Of a stretch of DNA of 64,000 bases, positions 12,606-23,862 are shown piece by piece; the first letter of the stretch is position 1, and each line of letters opens with the position of its first letter. Made by a program: the position numbers and the translations under genes. Source of the stretch: Bolinopsis microptera (taxonomy: Eukaryota > Ctenophora > Tentaculata > Lobata > Bolinopsidae); NCBI RefSeq assembly GCF_026151205.1, contig NC_087081.1, positions 10,107,113 through 10,171,112 of the forward strand. Direction: 5' to 3'. The notes under the pieces were generated by a model, which saw only the letters and a list, made by a program, of their open reading frames with translations, was not told the DNA's origin and searched no databases.

Positions 12606-12671
12606 ATAGAGGTAGAAATGGTCGTAAAAAAATGGGCGCCCATTAAAGTTGTGTAATTGATCTCTGTCTCA

Positions 12672-12674
<3 letters not shown>

Positions 12675-12744
<70 letters not shown>
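12675..12744. repeat. (TC)n microsatellite, about 35 repeats
   Basis: Uninterrupted CT dinucleotides on the plus strand just downstream of the 14-bp minisatellite. Confidence 0.97.
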
Positions 12745-12747
<3 letters not shown>

Positions 12748-12808
12748 GGGGTAGTGCTGAAGAACTTGGAAAAGCACGAGATTTCAAAGAGCTTCCTCAG
12801 CGACTGTT

Positions 12809-12891
12809 AATTGTACTATTGACCCATGGTAAATAGTACAATTAAAATCTTGGACCTCGTTTTTTGATGGTTTTTCGAGGTCCACGATTTT
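12809..12891. repeat. Two adjacent hairpins
   Basis: AATTGTACTATT (12809-12820) pairs with 12832-12843. Directly after it, AAAATCTTGGACCTCG (12844-12859) pairs with 12876-12891 with one mismatch. No U-run or other terminator context is evident. Confidence 0.75.
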
Positions 12892-13890
12892 CAAAATCGA
12901 ATAAAAAATTGTAAAAGGCCTCTCTCAAAATTCTGTCAGGCTCATCTCTTCTAAATGATCCGTAAAACATATCCTGAAAGTTTCAGGGTGATTGCTCAAA
13001 AAATGTAGGAGAAGATAGATTTTTAGACTCGATTTTCAGGGCACGCGATTTGAGAACCCCATTAGGACGAATTTACGAATTTTTGGAAAACTGGAAATTA
13101 GAATCAAATGAGAGGCAAGAATGAAGTTTGTTACGTTTATGAATTGATAGCAATTCACCTTTCAAGATTTGCTCCTTCATAAAAAATGTTATCGATTTTT
13201 ACATTTTACATACTATTTTCAACTCACCCTGTATATAAAGTTGATTGCTTTGATTTTCCTACTTTTCTACTACTACCAGTGGCTACAGCTTCAGTTAGTA
13301 AAGGGATCAGTTTAAATACTGGTACTTTGTACAGACAAAATAATATGGATTTGCGCAGAAACAAAAAGTGGCCTTAAGACAAAGGGCACCCAATGGAACT
13401 AAAAAACGTGAAAAATCGTTAGAAAGCTTGGTGTGTCGGCAAATAAATTTGTTCAGATGGTTTACTCTGTACTAGCTGAGTAAATTAACGACAGGATATA
13501 TTATGTAGTTTCTATTTTATAATTAATTATGATTTTAATTTGTTAGCTATGCAGATTCTCTGACGTCATAATTAATCACACCTGTAGTTAACTAGTCTTA
13601 GGCAGTTGGGCGAGGTTAAATATGGGAACAATAAATCACTACATCATGCAATCAAGATTCAAGAGGCAACCTTGTGACGAATTTGTGGCATGACCTATAG
13701 GCGGCACTCACATAGTAACGGTCACTGGTAGGCGAAATTTGAAAAATTATCATTGGATAGGTAAATCACGAGAGGATATAAAAGTACAAAGAGGATATAA
13801 AAGTATAAAGTAGTAAAAATGTGATTTCTCAGTAAGTAGCCAGGTCGGTAATATTTCTAGCTAACCAGTTGAAGTCACCCTCATTTCCTC
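12892..13890. other. No gene recognised
   Basis: AT-rich spacer between hairpins and the 25-bp array. A 63-aa frame at 13186-13377 has no recognisable features. A CATAGTAACGGTCAC word near 13710 resembles the 14-bp minisatellite unit. Confidence 0.5.
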
Positions 13891-15300
13891 AGTCCAGCCC
13901 TACACTGATAGCATCAGTTTCGCCCTAGACTGATAGCATCAGTTCAGCCCTACACTGATAGCATCAGTTCAGCCCTACACTGATATAGCATCAGTTCAGC
14001 CCTACACTGATAGCATCAGTTCAGCCCTACACTGATAGCATCAGTTCAGCCCTACACTAATAGCATCAGTTCAGCCCTACACTAATAGCATCAGTTCAGC
14101 CCTACACTGATAGCATCAGTTCAGCCCTACACTAATAGCATCAGTTCAGCCCTACACTGATAGCATCAGTTCAGCCTTACACTGATATAGCATCAGTTCA
14201 GCCCTACACTGATAGCATCAGTTCAGCCCTACACTGATAGCATCAGTTCAGCCCTACACTGATAGCATCAGTTCAGCCCTACACTGATAGCATCAGTTCA
14301 GCCCTACACTGATAGCATCAGTTCAGCCCTACACTGATAGCATCAGTTCAGCCCTACACTGATAGCATCAGTTCAGCCCTACACTGATAGCATCAGTTCA
14401 GCCCTACACTGATAGCATCAGTTCAGCCCTACACTGATAGCATCAGTTCAGCCCTACACTGATAGCATCAGTTCAGCCCTACACTGATAGCATCAGTTCA
14501 GCCCTACACTGATAGCATCAGTTCAGCCCTACACTGATAGCATCAGTTCAGCCCTACACTGATAGCATCAGTTCAGCCCTACACTGATAGCATCAGTTCA
14601 GCCCTACACTGATAGCATCAGTTCAGCCCTACACTGATAGCATCAGTTCAGCCCTACACTGATAGCATCAGTTCAGCCCTACACTGATAGCATCAGTCCA
14701 GCCCTACACTGATAGCATCAGTCCAGCCCTACACTGATAGCATCAGTCCAGCCCTACACTGATAGCATCAGTTCAGCCCTACACTGATAGCATCAGTTCA
14801 GCCCTACACTGATAGCATCAGTTCAGCCCTACACTGATAGCATCAGTTCAGCCCTACACTGATAGCATCAGTTCAGCCCTACACTGATAGCATCAGTTCA
14901 GCCCTACACTGATAGCATCAGTTCAGCCCTACACTGATAGCATCAGTTCAGCCTTACACTGATAGCATCAGTTCAGCCCTACACTGATAGCATCAGTTCA
15001 GCCCTACACTGATAGCATCAGTTCAGCCCTACACTGATATAGCATCAGTTCAGCCCTACACTGATAGCATCAGTTCAGCCCTACACTGATAGCATCAGTT
15101 CAGCCCTACACTGATAGCATCAGTTCAGCCCTACACTGATAGCATCAGTTCAGCCCTACACTGATAGCATCAGTTCAGCCCTACACTGATAGCATCAGTT
15201 CAGCCCTACACTGATAGCATCAGTTCAGCCCTACACTGATAGCATCAGTTCAGCCCTACATTAATACTTTAATAGCATCAATTCAGGCCTACACTAATAG
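13891..15300. repeat. Minisatellite, 25-bp unit CAGCCCTACACTGATAGCATCAGTT
   Basis: About 55 highly homogeneous units. Occasional 27-bp units (GATATAGCATCAG) and CACTAATAGC variants lie mostly near the left end; a short run of AGTCCAGC variants sits near 14695-14755. The right end decays at 15250-15300, about 100 bp before the LINE ORF1 start. Confidence 0.96.
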
Positions 15301-15398
15301 CATACGTTTGTTTAATTCGCTCTCTTATCTGCTTTTTTATCTCGCCTTGTTTAACGGCGATATTTTGTGCCTCTCACTTTGTAGCTTAGCTTTACATC

Positions 15399-16290
15399 AT
15401 GGCAGCTGTGGACGACACGGAGATTGACAGTATTATGTTTAAGGCTGAGGATTGGATGGCAAAAGTTATGAATCAGTTCGGTTGTGAAGCACCAGTTGAC
15501 ATGACTTCTGTACAGTGCAAACATTTTTTGCTTAAAAGGTCACATAGTTTATCGGATAAAGAAAAGTTTGCAGCGTTTCTGTCAGATTCTTTTCATTTGG
15601 TTTGCTTTCAAAATGACAAGTTAAAGAAGATGAAAAACGTACTGAGCTCAATCAATAATCAGTTGATCGAGAATCAGGAATTGGTTATTAGCGCTCAGGA
15701 ATCAATAATTGACTGCAAAGAAAAACTTAAAACAGTTGCAGGCAGTGCAGACCGTCGTTAAAGACACGGTAGATAGTCAGTTTAAATCGTACAGCGATGC
15801 AGTTCAGGAAAACGTCATGGTTTGTCAACCTGTAACTATGTAAGTTCAGTTACCCCCGAGACTTTGAAGGAAGTAGTCAAGTCTGTGGTGCAAGCAGAAG
15901 ACCGGAGCAAGAACATCATGATTTTCGGTTTGCCTGAAGATTCCAGTAAAGACTTGAGCAGAACTGGCGGAGACATATTTGAGGTGATTGGACTGAAACC
16001 AGCAATGGAGCTCAGTAGAGTTGGTAAGTTGAAGGAGAAGACTACTCGGCCAGTCAAGGTTACTCTGTCCAGTTCCAGTACAGCCTATGAGATACTCAGT
16101 CAAGATTAAAAGCTGCGACAGTCAGCGAAGTTTAGTTCAGTCTTCATTAGTCCAGACCGCTTAATGGAGGATCGAGTTGAGCATAGACTTCTTTTTCAAA
16201 ACTTGCAAAAAAAAGAAGAACGCTGAGCCAAACAAGAACCACTACATCAAAGGAGGGACAATTCATACTGAAGACAAATCAGTGAAATGA
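15399..16290 (+). pseudogene. LINE ORF1-like protein (coiled-coil plus RRM-like region), frameshifted
   Basis: Opens with ATG (MAAVDDTEIDSIMFKAEDW) and a helical, coiled-coil-prone segment (15600-15740). A frameshift near 15740 leads into a frame that reads QAVQTVVKDTVDSQFKSY. A further frame holds EDRSKNIMIFGLPEDSSKD, then SRVGKLKEKTTRPVKVTL and FSSVFISPDRLMEDRVEHR. The last stretch, NKNHYIKGGTIHTEDKS, lies in a third frame and ends in TGA near 16290. The NxxIFGLPE and RPxKVTL pair is typical of ORF1 nucleic-acid-binding proteins of LINEs, which coat their own RNA. At least three shifts and one stop make it inactive. No ORF2 follows within the next few kb. Confidence 0.7.
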
Positions 16291-16335
16291 GTGTGGCTTT
16301 TACTAAAGTAAATTTGTTCAATGCCTTGCTATTAT

Positions 16336-16412
16336 ATTATTATATTAGTGTCTATTATATTAGGGTCTATTATATTAGGGTCTAGGGTCTATTATATTAG
16401 GGTCTAAGGACG
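16336..16412. repeat. Short tandem repeat of TCTATTATATTAGGG
   Basis: About four to five copies of a 15-bp unit with one shortened copy. Confidence 0.85.
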
Positions 16413-16593
16413 ATAGTGTTCGTAAGAGGATGGGGACTTGTCCCGTTGTGATAAACAATTTTATTTGTTGAGTTATTCTTTCTGGTCGTTGGAGCATACA
16501 AAACTTTAAGTTTTCGCAATATTTGTCAGATGATGTTTAAATTCCGTTCGTAAACTTGCTGATCTACACAGTGTGGCATTTTACTATTTGCTG

Positions 16594-17199
16594 TTTAAAA
16601 TCGATTTGAAAAGTTGTTATTTTGTCAAAAATCAAGTTTTAAAAACACCTAACTTGATGACGTCATCAAGTGATGATGATGACGTTAAATTATTTTTCGA
16701 TATAATGTAAACTAAAGTATAAACGATTATCTTTAAAACCTGTGGTTCGAAATGACTGTATCTTTTATACTTTTGAATCTACGGACACTTTATAAATGTA
16801 GGCTACAATTGACTGCCAAAGCGTCTATACATCTATATACTTATATATACATCTATATATACATATATATAATATTATATACTTCACGACAATCTGTTGT
16901 AAAACAGGGATTCCAGAAAACCAACTTCCCGATACTCCTAAAACATGACATTTTTTTACAGTCGATTTGGACAAGGTCTAGACGCCTTGCAAAGTTTCAG
17001 ATCTCTAACTCAATTTTAAGGCACCTGAATAATATGGCGATTTTGGGTTTTTTACCTAATTTCGTATAACATGCTGGCGCGTATTTTGCGCAAATTTCTT
17101 AAAAACCTCCACATAACTATTTCTTATTCCTGTCATCTTTAACATTGAATTAGAATGTTTTTTACTTATATATACCTGCTGAACTACTTTCGATGAGTC
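16594..17199. repeat. Dispersed repeat copy A, left part
   Basis: Closely similar to 30909-31154 plus 34927-35250. Shared words include TTTTGTCAAAAATCAAGTTTTAAAAAC, CTTGATGACGTCATCAAG and the CAGTCGATTTGG segment. Copy A is interrupted at a TTAA by the piggyBac-like element and resumes at 19878. Confidence 0.8.
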
Positions 17200-17203
17200 T
17201 TAA

Positions 17204-19877
17204 CCCATTAGGGACGATAGGGTCGTTTACGACCCACCTTTTCTAGAGGCTATAGAGGACAAACCATAATACTAAACGCAACGAATCTTTCGCACATATG
17301 CTCAAAATTTATTGGGCTACATTATTGGCTTTCCAGTCGAGACCCAATTAATTACTAACAACTAAATAATTAGGCTAATTAGTCGTCATAATTGGAAAAT
17401 ATTTCACTTTACTTCTTGCCTTGATTGGGACATTAAAACTTTATGTAGGCTTATTTTGTTGAGGTCAAAATAGTTGCGGGCAACGATTTCCTTGAGACAT
17501 ATGAAAAGCCCGTGATAATCAGATGTTCACAAACAGAGCTAGACGCTGTTTACTAACTGCGGTCGCATACGACCCACTCGTCCGGGTCGCAAACGACCCA
17601 TCACGGTTTTTCGGCTTTAACTTCTGAAACAAAGACGTTAAGATAAAATAAAATAAAAAGCATAAGTTAAAAACATATGGTCCATACTGTGTAACTCTAA
17701 CCTTTTAAAAATAAAGAATTTGGGTCATTAACGACCCACTCGGCTCACTTGCTTATTACTACATATGTCCATGTAACTTCTTGAATTCAGCCTAAAGCAT
17801 GACATCATAAGTTCAAAATCACCTCTCAGCAAGTGATAATCATCATAAACTGCGAAAAATCGGTTAAATGGGTCATTAGCGACCCACTAGGACCACAAAA
17901 TTGATTAATTAAATATAATGTTGTCAAACTTTTACAAATATTAGTATAAAAACATGTTATATCTTGGTCATTACTCCTGTACGTTGATTTAACTTTTAAA
18001 ATCGATCAACTGGGTCAATAACGACCCACTCGGAAGTTGAACCACCTCATCAATTATTATCAGTATCATGCTGTTCCACCATCAAGAAAGACACTCGTAG
18101 GTCTTAATTCCACGCAAACCACGGGTGGCTGACTAATAGCCCTTCTGAGATCCAGGGCCAACTGAAGGGCCGTCATCACTCATCAAAGAGCTGCGAGAAT
18201 AACACTACTGCATATGCCTGGAGTTGCGTCCTGACTATAATACTATGGTGCGTGGAAATCTGTACCGAAAGGACCGTGGCCGTGCCGCAAAAGAAAAGGA
18301 ATCGGCCCTCGTTCCTAACTTGCTAGGTAATAGCCATGCTGTTGTTGTTGCTTATTAGATTCTGTTACCTTTTTCGTCAATTTCGAATCTTGGTAAACGA
18401 CCTGCTACAACCCACCGCTTGAGACCCAGGGTCCCACGGTGATCAGATCATGTCACTCAAGAAAAATCCCCTGAACGAAGTATACGAGATATCATGTAAC
18501 CTTGGGTAAATACTGAAAGACGAGTGGTCAAATTGCATATTCTAATCCAACATGCCAATATGTTTTTTCATTCCTAGAAAGTACGAGAATAACTAAACAA
18601 CTGCTGCATTCAGATGGCTACATCTACAGCTCTGTGAAGAAGGACAAGGAAAAAGCCCCCCCCCCCCCCCCCCCCCCCATTTGGCTGGCGGTGCTGCAAC
18701 CTGCAATCTCTCAGACAACTACCTCGTTTTGGGTAACAAACCCCGCAACAACGAGGCAGCTTTCAAAACGAAAACAAGTATTACGTAATCGGCCGAGAGG
18801 GAGGGGAGTTTCAAAATGATTAAGCTTGTGTAATTTTGACATAATAGCTATGTGGTGGGGGGGGGGGGCGTAAAAATTGTCCAATAAGTGATTACGTAAT
18901 ATATGAACGGCCCCTAAGAAGTAAAGAAAGGGAGCTGCGAAGAGAGTAGATGCAGCCATCTGAAATCTGAATCCAGCAGTTGTATAGTTCTTCTTGGACG
19001 TTCTAGGAATCGGGAAAAGATAGGCATGTTGTTTGCTGTCTCACGACATTACGGTCGTGTACTAACAGCTGATAAACTCACCTACCTATCAATCCAATTC
19101 TGCCCATTATTCGTCAGTCATTGGGTGACGTGATCTGCAGATTACCGTGAGACTCCAGATCTCAGAAGGGCTAGTAGTCAGCCACCCGTGGTTTGCGTGG
19201 AATTAAGACCTACGAGTGTCTTTCTTGATGGTAGAACAACATGATACTGATAATTAATGTCGTGGTTCAACTTCCGAGTGGGTCGTTATTGACCCAGTTG
19301 ATCGATTTTAAAATTTAAATCAACGTACAGGAGTAATGACCAAGATATAACATGTTTTTACACTAATATTTGTAAAAGTTTGACAACATTATATTTAATT
19401 AATCAATTTTGTGGTCTTAGTGGGTCGCTAATGACCCATTTAACCGATTTTTCGCAGTTTATGATGATTATCACTTGCTGAGAGGCGATTTTGAACTTAT
19501 GATGTCATGCTTTAGGCTGAATTCAAGAAGTTACATGGACATATGTAGTAATAAGCAAGTGAGCCGAGTGGGTCGTTAATGACCCAAATTCTTTATTTTT
19601 AAAAAGTTAGAGTCACACAGTATTGACCATATGTTTTTAACTTATGCTTTTTATTTTATTTTATCCTAACGTCTTTGTTTCAGAAGTTAAAGCCGAAAAA
19701 CCGTGATGGGTCGTTTGCGACCCGGACGAGTGGGTCGTATGCGACCATAGCTGTATCTTTTAAAGTAAACGAGATACAGATTAGCTTTTTTGGATATCTC
19801 ATTTTTGCTGTAAAGTGACCTAGTGTGTTAAACGGCATCAAAATCGGCAAACTTTAAAACTCGTCGTCCCTAATGGG
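17204..19877. mobile_element. piggyBac-like fold-back element with regularly spaced GGGTCG palindromes
   Basis: Terminal inverted repeats CCCATTAGGGACGA / TCGTCCCTAATGGG are flanked by TTAA at 17200-17203 and 19878-19881. Copy B of the host repeat shows the empty site GAGTCTTAATGCCTGG. TTAA duplication with CCC-starting ends is the piggyBac pattern. Inside, 17557-18155 and 19155-19746 form inverted arms of about 600 bp. Eleven copies of the palindrome GGGTC-N6-GACCC occur (17220, 17561, 17584, 17722, 17870, 18012, 19280, 19422, 19570, 19708, 19732). Spacing between neighbours is 138, 148, 142 on the left and 142, 148, 138 on the right. No transposase frame was found in the 18.2-19.1 kb centre, so it is non-autonomous. 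The centre also has a C22 tract at about 18657 and two ATTACGTAAT words. Confidence 0.85.
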
Positions 19878-19881
19878 TTAA

Positions 19882-20000
19882 TGCCTGGAAAACAATAAAG
19901 GGGATATAATAGTATAATTATAGGGGGTAAATAGTATTGTGAATATAACGGCAACAGTAATGCTTGCCAGCATTGTGATTAGCACTAAAGTTTAAGGTGA
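19882..20000. repeat. Dispersed repeat copy A, right part
   Basis: TGCCTGGAAAAC, then GGTATAATAG-like words and GCTTGCCAGCATTGTGAT. This matches copy B at 35258-35490. Confidence 0.75.
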
Positions 20001-20208
20001 AGCGACAATCGAATAATTTGAATCATTGAATTTAAAGAATAAGGAAGTGTCACTCACCTTGATATCAACTTTAACAGCATTTATAAAATCATTTATAATA
20101 ATTTTCGAATTTTATGAAACCAAATTAACTGACATGGTCATCAAGTTAGATACTATTAGTGTTAGAGCTGTCGTCTGCTGTTTTATACCCGTGTGATTGT
20201 TAGTAGAC

Positions 20209-20364
20209 GTTCACCGGGCGTATCACGTGTTTCACCGGGCGTATCACGTGTTTCACCGGGCGTATCACGTGTTTCACCGGGCGTATCACGTGTTTCACCG
20301 GGCGTATCACGTGTTTTACCGGGCGTATCAGTCTATCACGTGTTTCACCGGGCGTATCACGTGT
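20209..20364. repeat. Minisatellite, 21-bp unit with CACGTG in each copy
   Basis: About seven copies of TTTCACCGGGCGTATCACGTG, with one rearranged unit near 20320. Unit length divisible by three gives a periodic but meaningless reading frame. Each unit contains the E-box hexamer CACGTG. Confidence 0.95.
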
Positions 20365-20399
20365 TAATATCAAGTTATATTTGAAACAAGATAAATGCT

Positions 20400-21795
20400 G
20401 CACATGCAGTTTTGGCGACACAGTGAGGATTAGGAGTGGTCCTTAAATATGGTATTATACAAGTATGTACTGCAACATAGACTCTGACGATAAGTTCAAA
20501 CGTTCGTTTTGGGAACGATAACATTGTAACAAAAAGAATTATGATGAGAAGATATTGGGATTTTGCAGTGGTTAATTTATTACCAAATTACATTTGCTTT
20601 GGAGATATTATGATATTTTATGATTTATTATTGTGCAATATATTTAACCGGGTAATCTAGCAGTGCTCGCGGAAATTATTAATACTAATTTATTGAGGAA
20701 GCGATATAATAGAGTTGATATACTTTAATGTTGCCATGAGGTGGCAAGTCCCCATTCATCGCAGTCCGATAGTTTCACTGCATCTAAATATTATATAAAA
20801 ATGCTTTTAACTGCATCTTTGTTATTAGCTCAGTGGCGTTCTTAAAACAGAATTGTAGACGAAAAATAATAACTGCATCTTAATATATAATTACACATGT
20901 GTGTGAACACGATTGTGAGGGGTATAAATACTTAATTTAAAAGTATAAAATTATAAATAGTATAGTAGAAACACGGTCCGACAAACTTCAATTTAATTAT
21001 ATATATAAACAATCTAAACATGCTCATTACTCATTGTAACTTTATAACTTTATAACATTATAACACACATAACGCCGGTACGCTCAAGGATTATATTTCA
21101 TTGAAATTTTCAACTTATCCCGCAGCGATTCCGAGGGTTACGAGAAATGCATTTCTTATGACTATGTGGATGGCCGATTCATGATTGATGATGGCGTCTA
21201 ATATCATATCATAGTTTATTATCTGATTATATGAAATATTATGGAAATTATTTCTATTTCTATGCAACCCTATGCTTATTATCGCTTATGCATGTTAAGA
21301 GTTTATAATTTGCTTGACCAGTTTAGCGCCGCGCACCAACAGTAACTTAATCCAGAATATCGTGCAAATATAACTTAGCGAATATTACCATTGCAACTAT
21401 AAAAGCGACAACTGAGCCAGTGACAACTGAATATCAAACAAGTCGGCTTCAAATACAAGTTCCATAATTGATAACAGGTCCAATGGAACTATAATCTCTA
21501 TAATAGGAAAATAATATTGTCTCTCTTGAACAGTCAAAACCCGTTAATTGCTATAAGAAATTTTTTTCTGTAGCTTAATTAAATTACCGGCGGTATAATA
21601 GTGGTGAGTGATACCAGTGGTATAACCATCTAACCATGACAACCAGATATTCACGACAGGAATGTAAACTAACTAGTTCCACCTTCATTTCCCCGGTACA
21701 CAATAACTTTAATAATTACAGTTCATGGTCGGAGACCTTTATACTGAACATAAAGTGAGAACTGGGTCATTAAATCCTGTTAAACATTAATCAGC
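20400..21795. other. AT-rich region, no gene recognised
   Basis: No coding signal. The segment 20700-20800 (TTTAATGTTGCCATGAGGTG, then TCATCGCAGTCC) resembles 63560-63640 and 63790-63860 near the right end, so it is a dispersed repeat. Confidence 0.5.
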
Positions 21796-21798
21796 GTG

Positions 21799-22266
21799 CT
21801 AAGCAGTGCAGCTAGTTGCTAGGCTAGTTGCTAAGCAGCGCTACTAGTTGCTAGGCTAGTTGCTAAGCAGTGCTACTAGTTGCTAGGCTAGTTGCTAAGC
21901 AGCGCTACTAGTTGCTAGGCTAGTTGCTAAGCAGCGCTACTAGTTGCTAGGCTAGTTGCTAAGCAGTGCAGCTAGTTGCTAGGCTAGTTGCTAAGCAGCG
22001 CTACTAGTTGCTAGGCTAGTTGCTAAGCAGTGCTACTAGTTGCTAGGCTAGTTGCTAAGCAGTGCAGCTAGTTGCTAGGCTAGTTGCTAAGCAGTGCAGC
22101 TAGTTGCTAGGCTAGTTGCTAAGCAGTGCTACTAGTTGCTAGGCTAGTTGCTAAGCAGCGCTACTAGTTGCTAGGCTAGTTGCTAAGCAGTGCAGCTAGT
22201 TGCTAGGCTAGTTGCTAAGCAGCGCTACTAGTTGCTAGGCTAGTTGCTAAGCAGTGCTACTAGTTG
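21799..22266. repeat. Minisatellite, 32-bp unit
   Basis: About 14 copies of a unit made of GCTAGTTGCTAGGCTAG then TTGCTAAGCAGTGCA. Units alternate among GTGCAGC, GCGCTAC and GTGCTAC variants. Confidence 0.95.
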
Positions 22267-23862
22267 ACACTTGACCTCAGCTTAGTGGTCTGCGATATAC
22301 CAGGTGCTATTAGTCTATAAGTATAACGTAGCGTAATCCTTTCTACCCAGTACCATCGAACATTTCCAAGTATTAAATAAGAATTCCAAGTATTAGATAA
22401 AAATTCCTAGTATCGTTATAACAATGGTAGTTATTTAAAAAGAACACCAGTAAAAGCTAGAAACCATATGTTTACCACATTTAATTGTTGAAGACTGCAT
22501 AAAGATATCTCAGTCACTAATTCATTAACTAGTGGACCTGTTTAGAATGCCATGATAAAGGGTAAAAATCTTTGGAAATTTGTCCACACTTGATACTTTT
22601 ACCATAATTTATAGTTATACATGCACAAATTTGTAAAACAACTTATAACCAACAAATTGTAACAAACCGAATACGTTTTACTCTACAGGCCATAATTATA
22701 GCGGTTTTACGACCCAAATACGAGTTAATTAATACTTTTAAATTGAACGTATATAATATAATATAATCCAACTTAGATTAAAAACCAACACATGTGTCAT
22801 GGCGAAATTAAATGCCACATTAAGGCGCAAAAATGCAAGTAAAATTAATTTATCATTATTACGATAGCACAATAACTAAATCACTGGGACGTTGTGTTAG
22901 ATATTAAGGTATTTAAATTCAATAAAGAATCATTGTTGCATACCACTTGGCAAAAAGAAATCGTATTTATACCATTAAAATATGGACAGTGCACTATCCA
23001 TCTCAAGGCACATGTTGAGCGTTAAGGAAACCTTATTCGATCTCGCCGTCTCTTTGATCATATCTACGGTTGTTTGATCTTAACAAAGTAACAAGGTACA
23101 CTTACCTCACCCCGCTCTGGTATAATGAACGTTATACAGGTGAGGGTACGACTGAGTGGACCTTTAAAGCTTTAACAACCTTCATACTTTCATAGATTGT
23201 AGATGCCAATATATACTTATATAGAGTACAGAATGATAAGTACTACCAGATGATGGTGAAACTCATTTTCTCCATGATATTATGACATGTCCTACCGTAG
23301 TGTTTCAGCTGGTCATCCTACTAAACAATTATATAAAGCGAGACGATATATTTAATGTTTCAATATTTTAACCCACCATACCAATATACTATGCTTTATA
23401 CTCATTAACTTATTAATTATATACTATGTGTTTTGATTCTTAGACCTTAGAAGGGTAATCTATTATCAGTTTTTGACTGATTTGAATGTCCTGCACAGCA
23501 TGGATCGAAGCTTCTTTAAATTATTTACTATTTTTATTGTATTGCTGTGTAAATTTGATTTTAATTATAATTCTAATTAGATCTGTTTCCATTTTACTGG
23601 GGTCGAATGTTTTTATTGCCATTTGACCACTATTATAACCAGTATGGAGAAATAAAAATATTGGTCAAAGTCCAAGGAATAAGAACTTTGGGTTCCAAAA
23701 TTTGGACCCCAAGCGGTGTAAAAATTACAAAATAAATAAATATTGTTGTCACCTGTCTTCAGAGTTAGTGAGCATGATTGAGAGAGAAAATGCTATTCGA
23801 ACATTGTATTCCAGTTCCACACGTCTCGCGAGGTAAACTATCATATGTTTTTGGGTATATAC
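22267..23862. other. AT-rich region with degenerate Penelope pLTR fragments
   Basis: No gene recognised. TATATAAAGCGAGACGATATA at 23331-23351 and the 23640-23740 segment (CCAAAATTTGG, AAGCGGTGTAAAAATTAC) match parts of the Penelope-like arms at 43.7-44.1 and 46.1-46.4 kb. Confidence 0.5.

Noticed and set aside
11680-15300. Regular repeats that could suggest a CRISPR array
   Set aside because: Units are contiguous with no unique spacers and the DNA is eukaryotic; these are minisatellites.
18240-19060. Possible piggyBac transposase in the centre of the fold-back element
   Set aside because: No D-D-D transposase motif or long frame was seen; only short frames broken by C and G tracts.
20193-20421. 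Periodic VSPGVSR frame and its antisense
   Set aside because: 21-bp minisatellite; a unit length divisible by three explains the open frame.
23090-23170. Minus-strand exon candidate bounded by CCACTCAG and GAG|GTAAGT
   Set aside because: Only 15 codons, no recognisable sequence and no neighbouring exons in phase.
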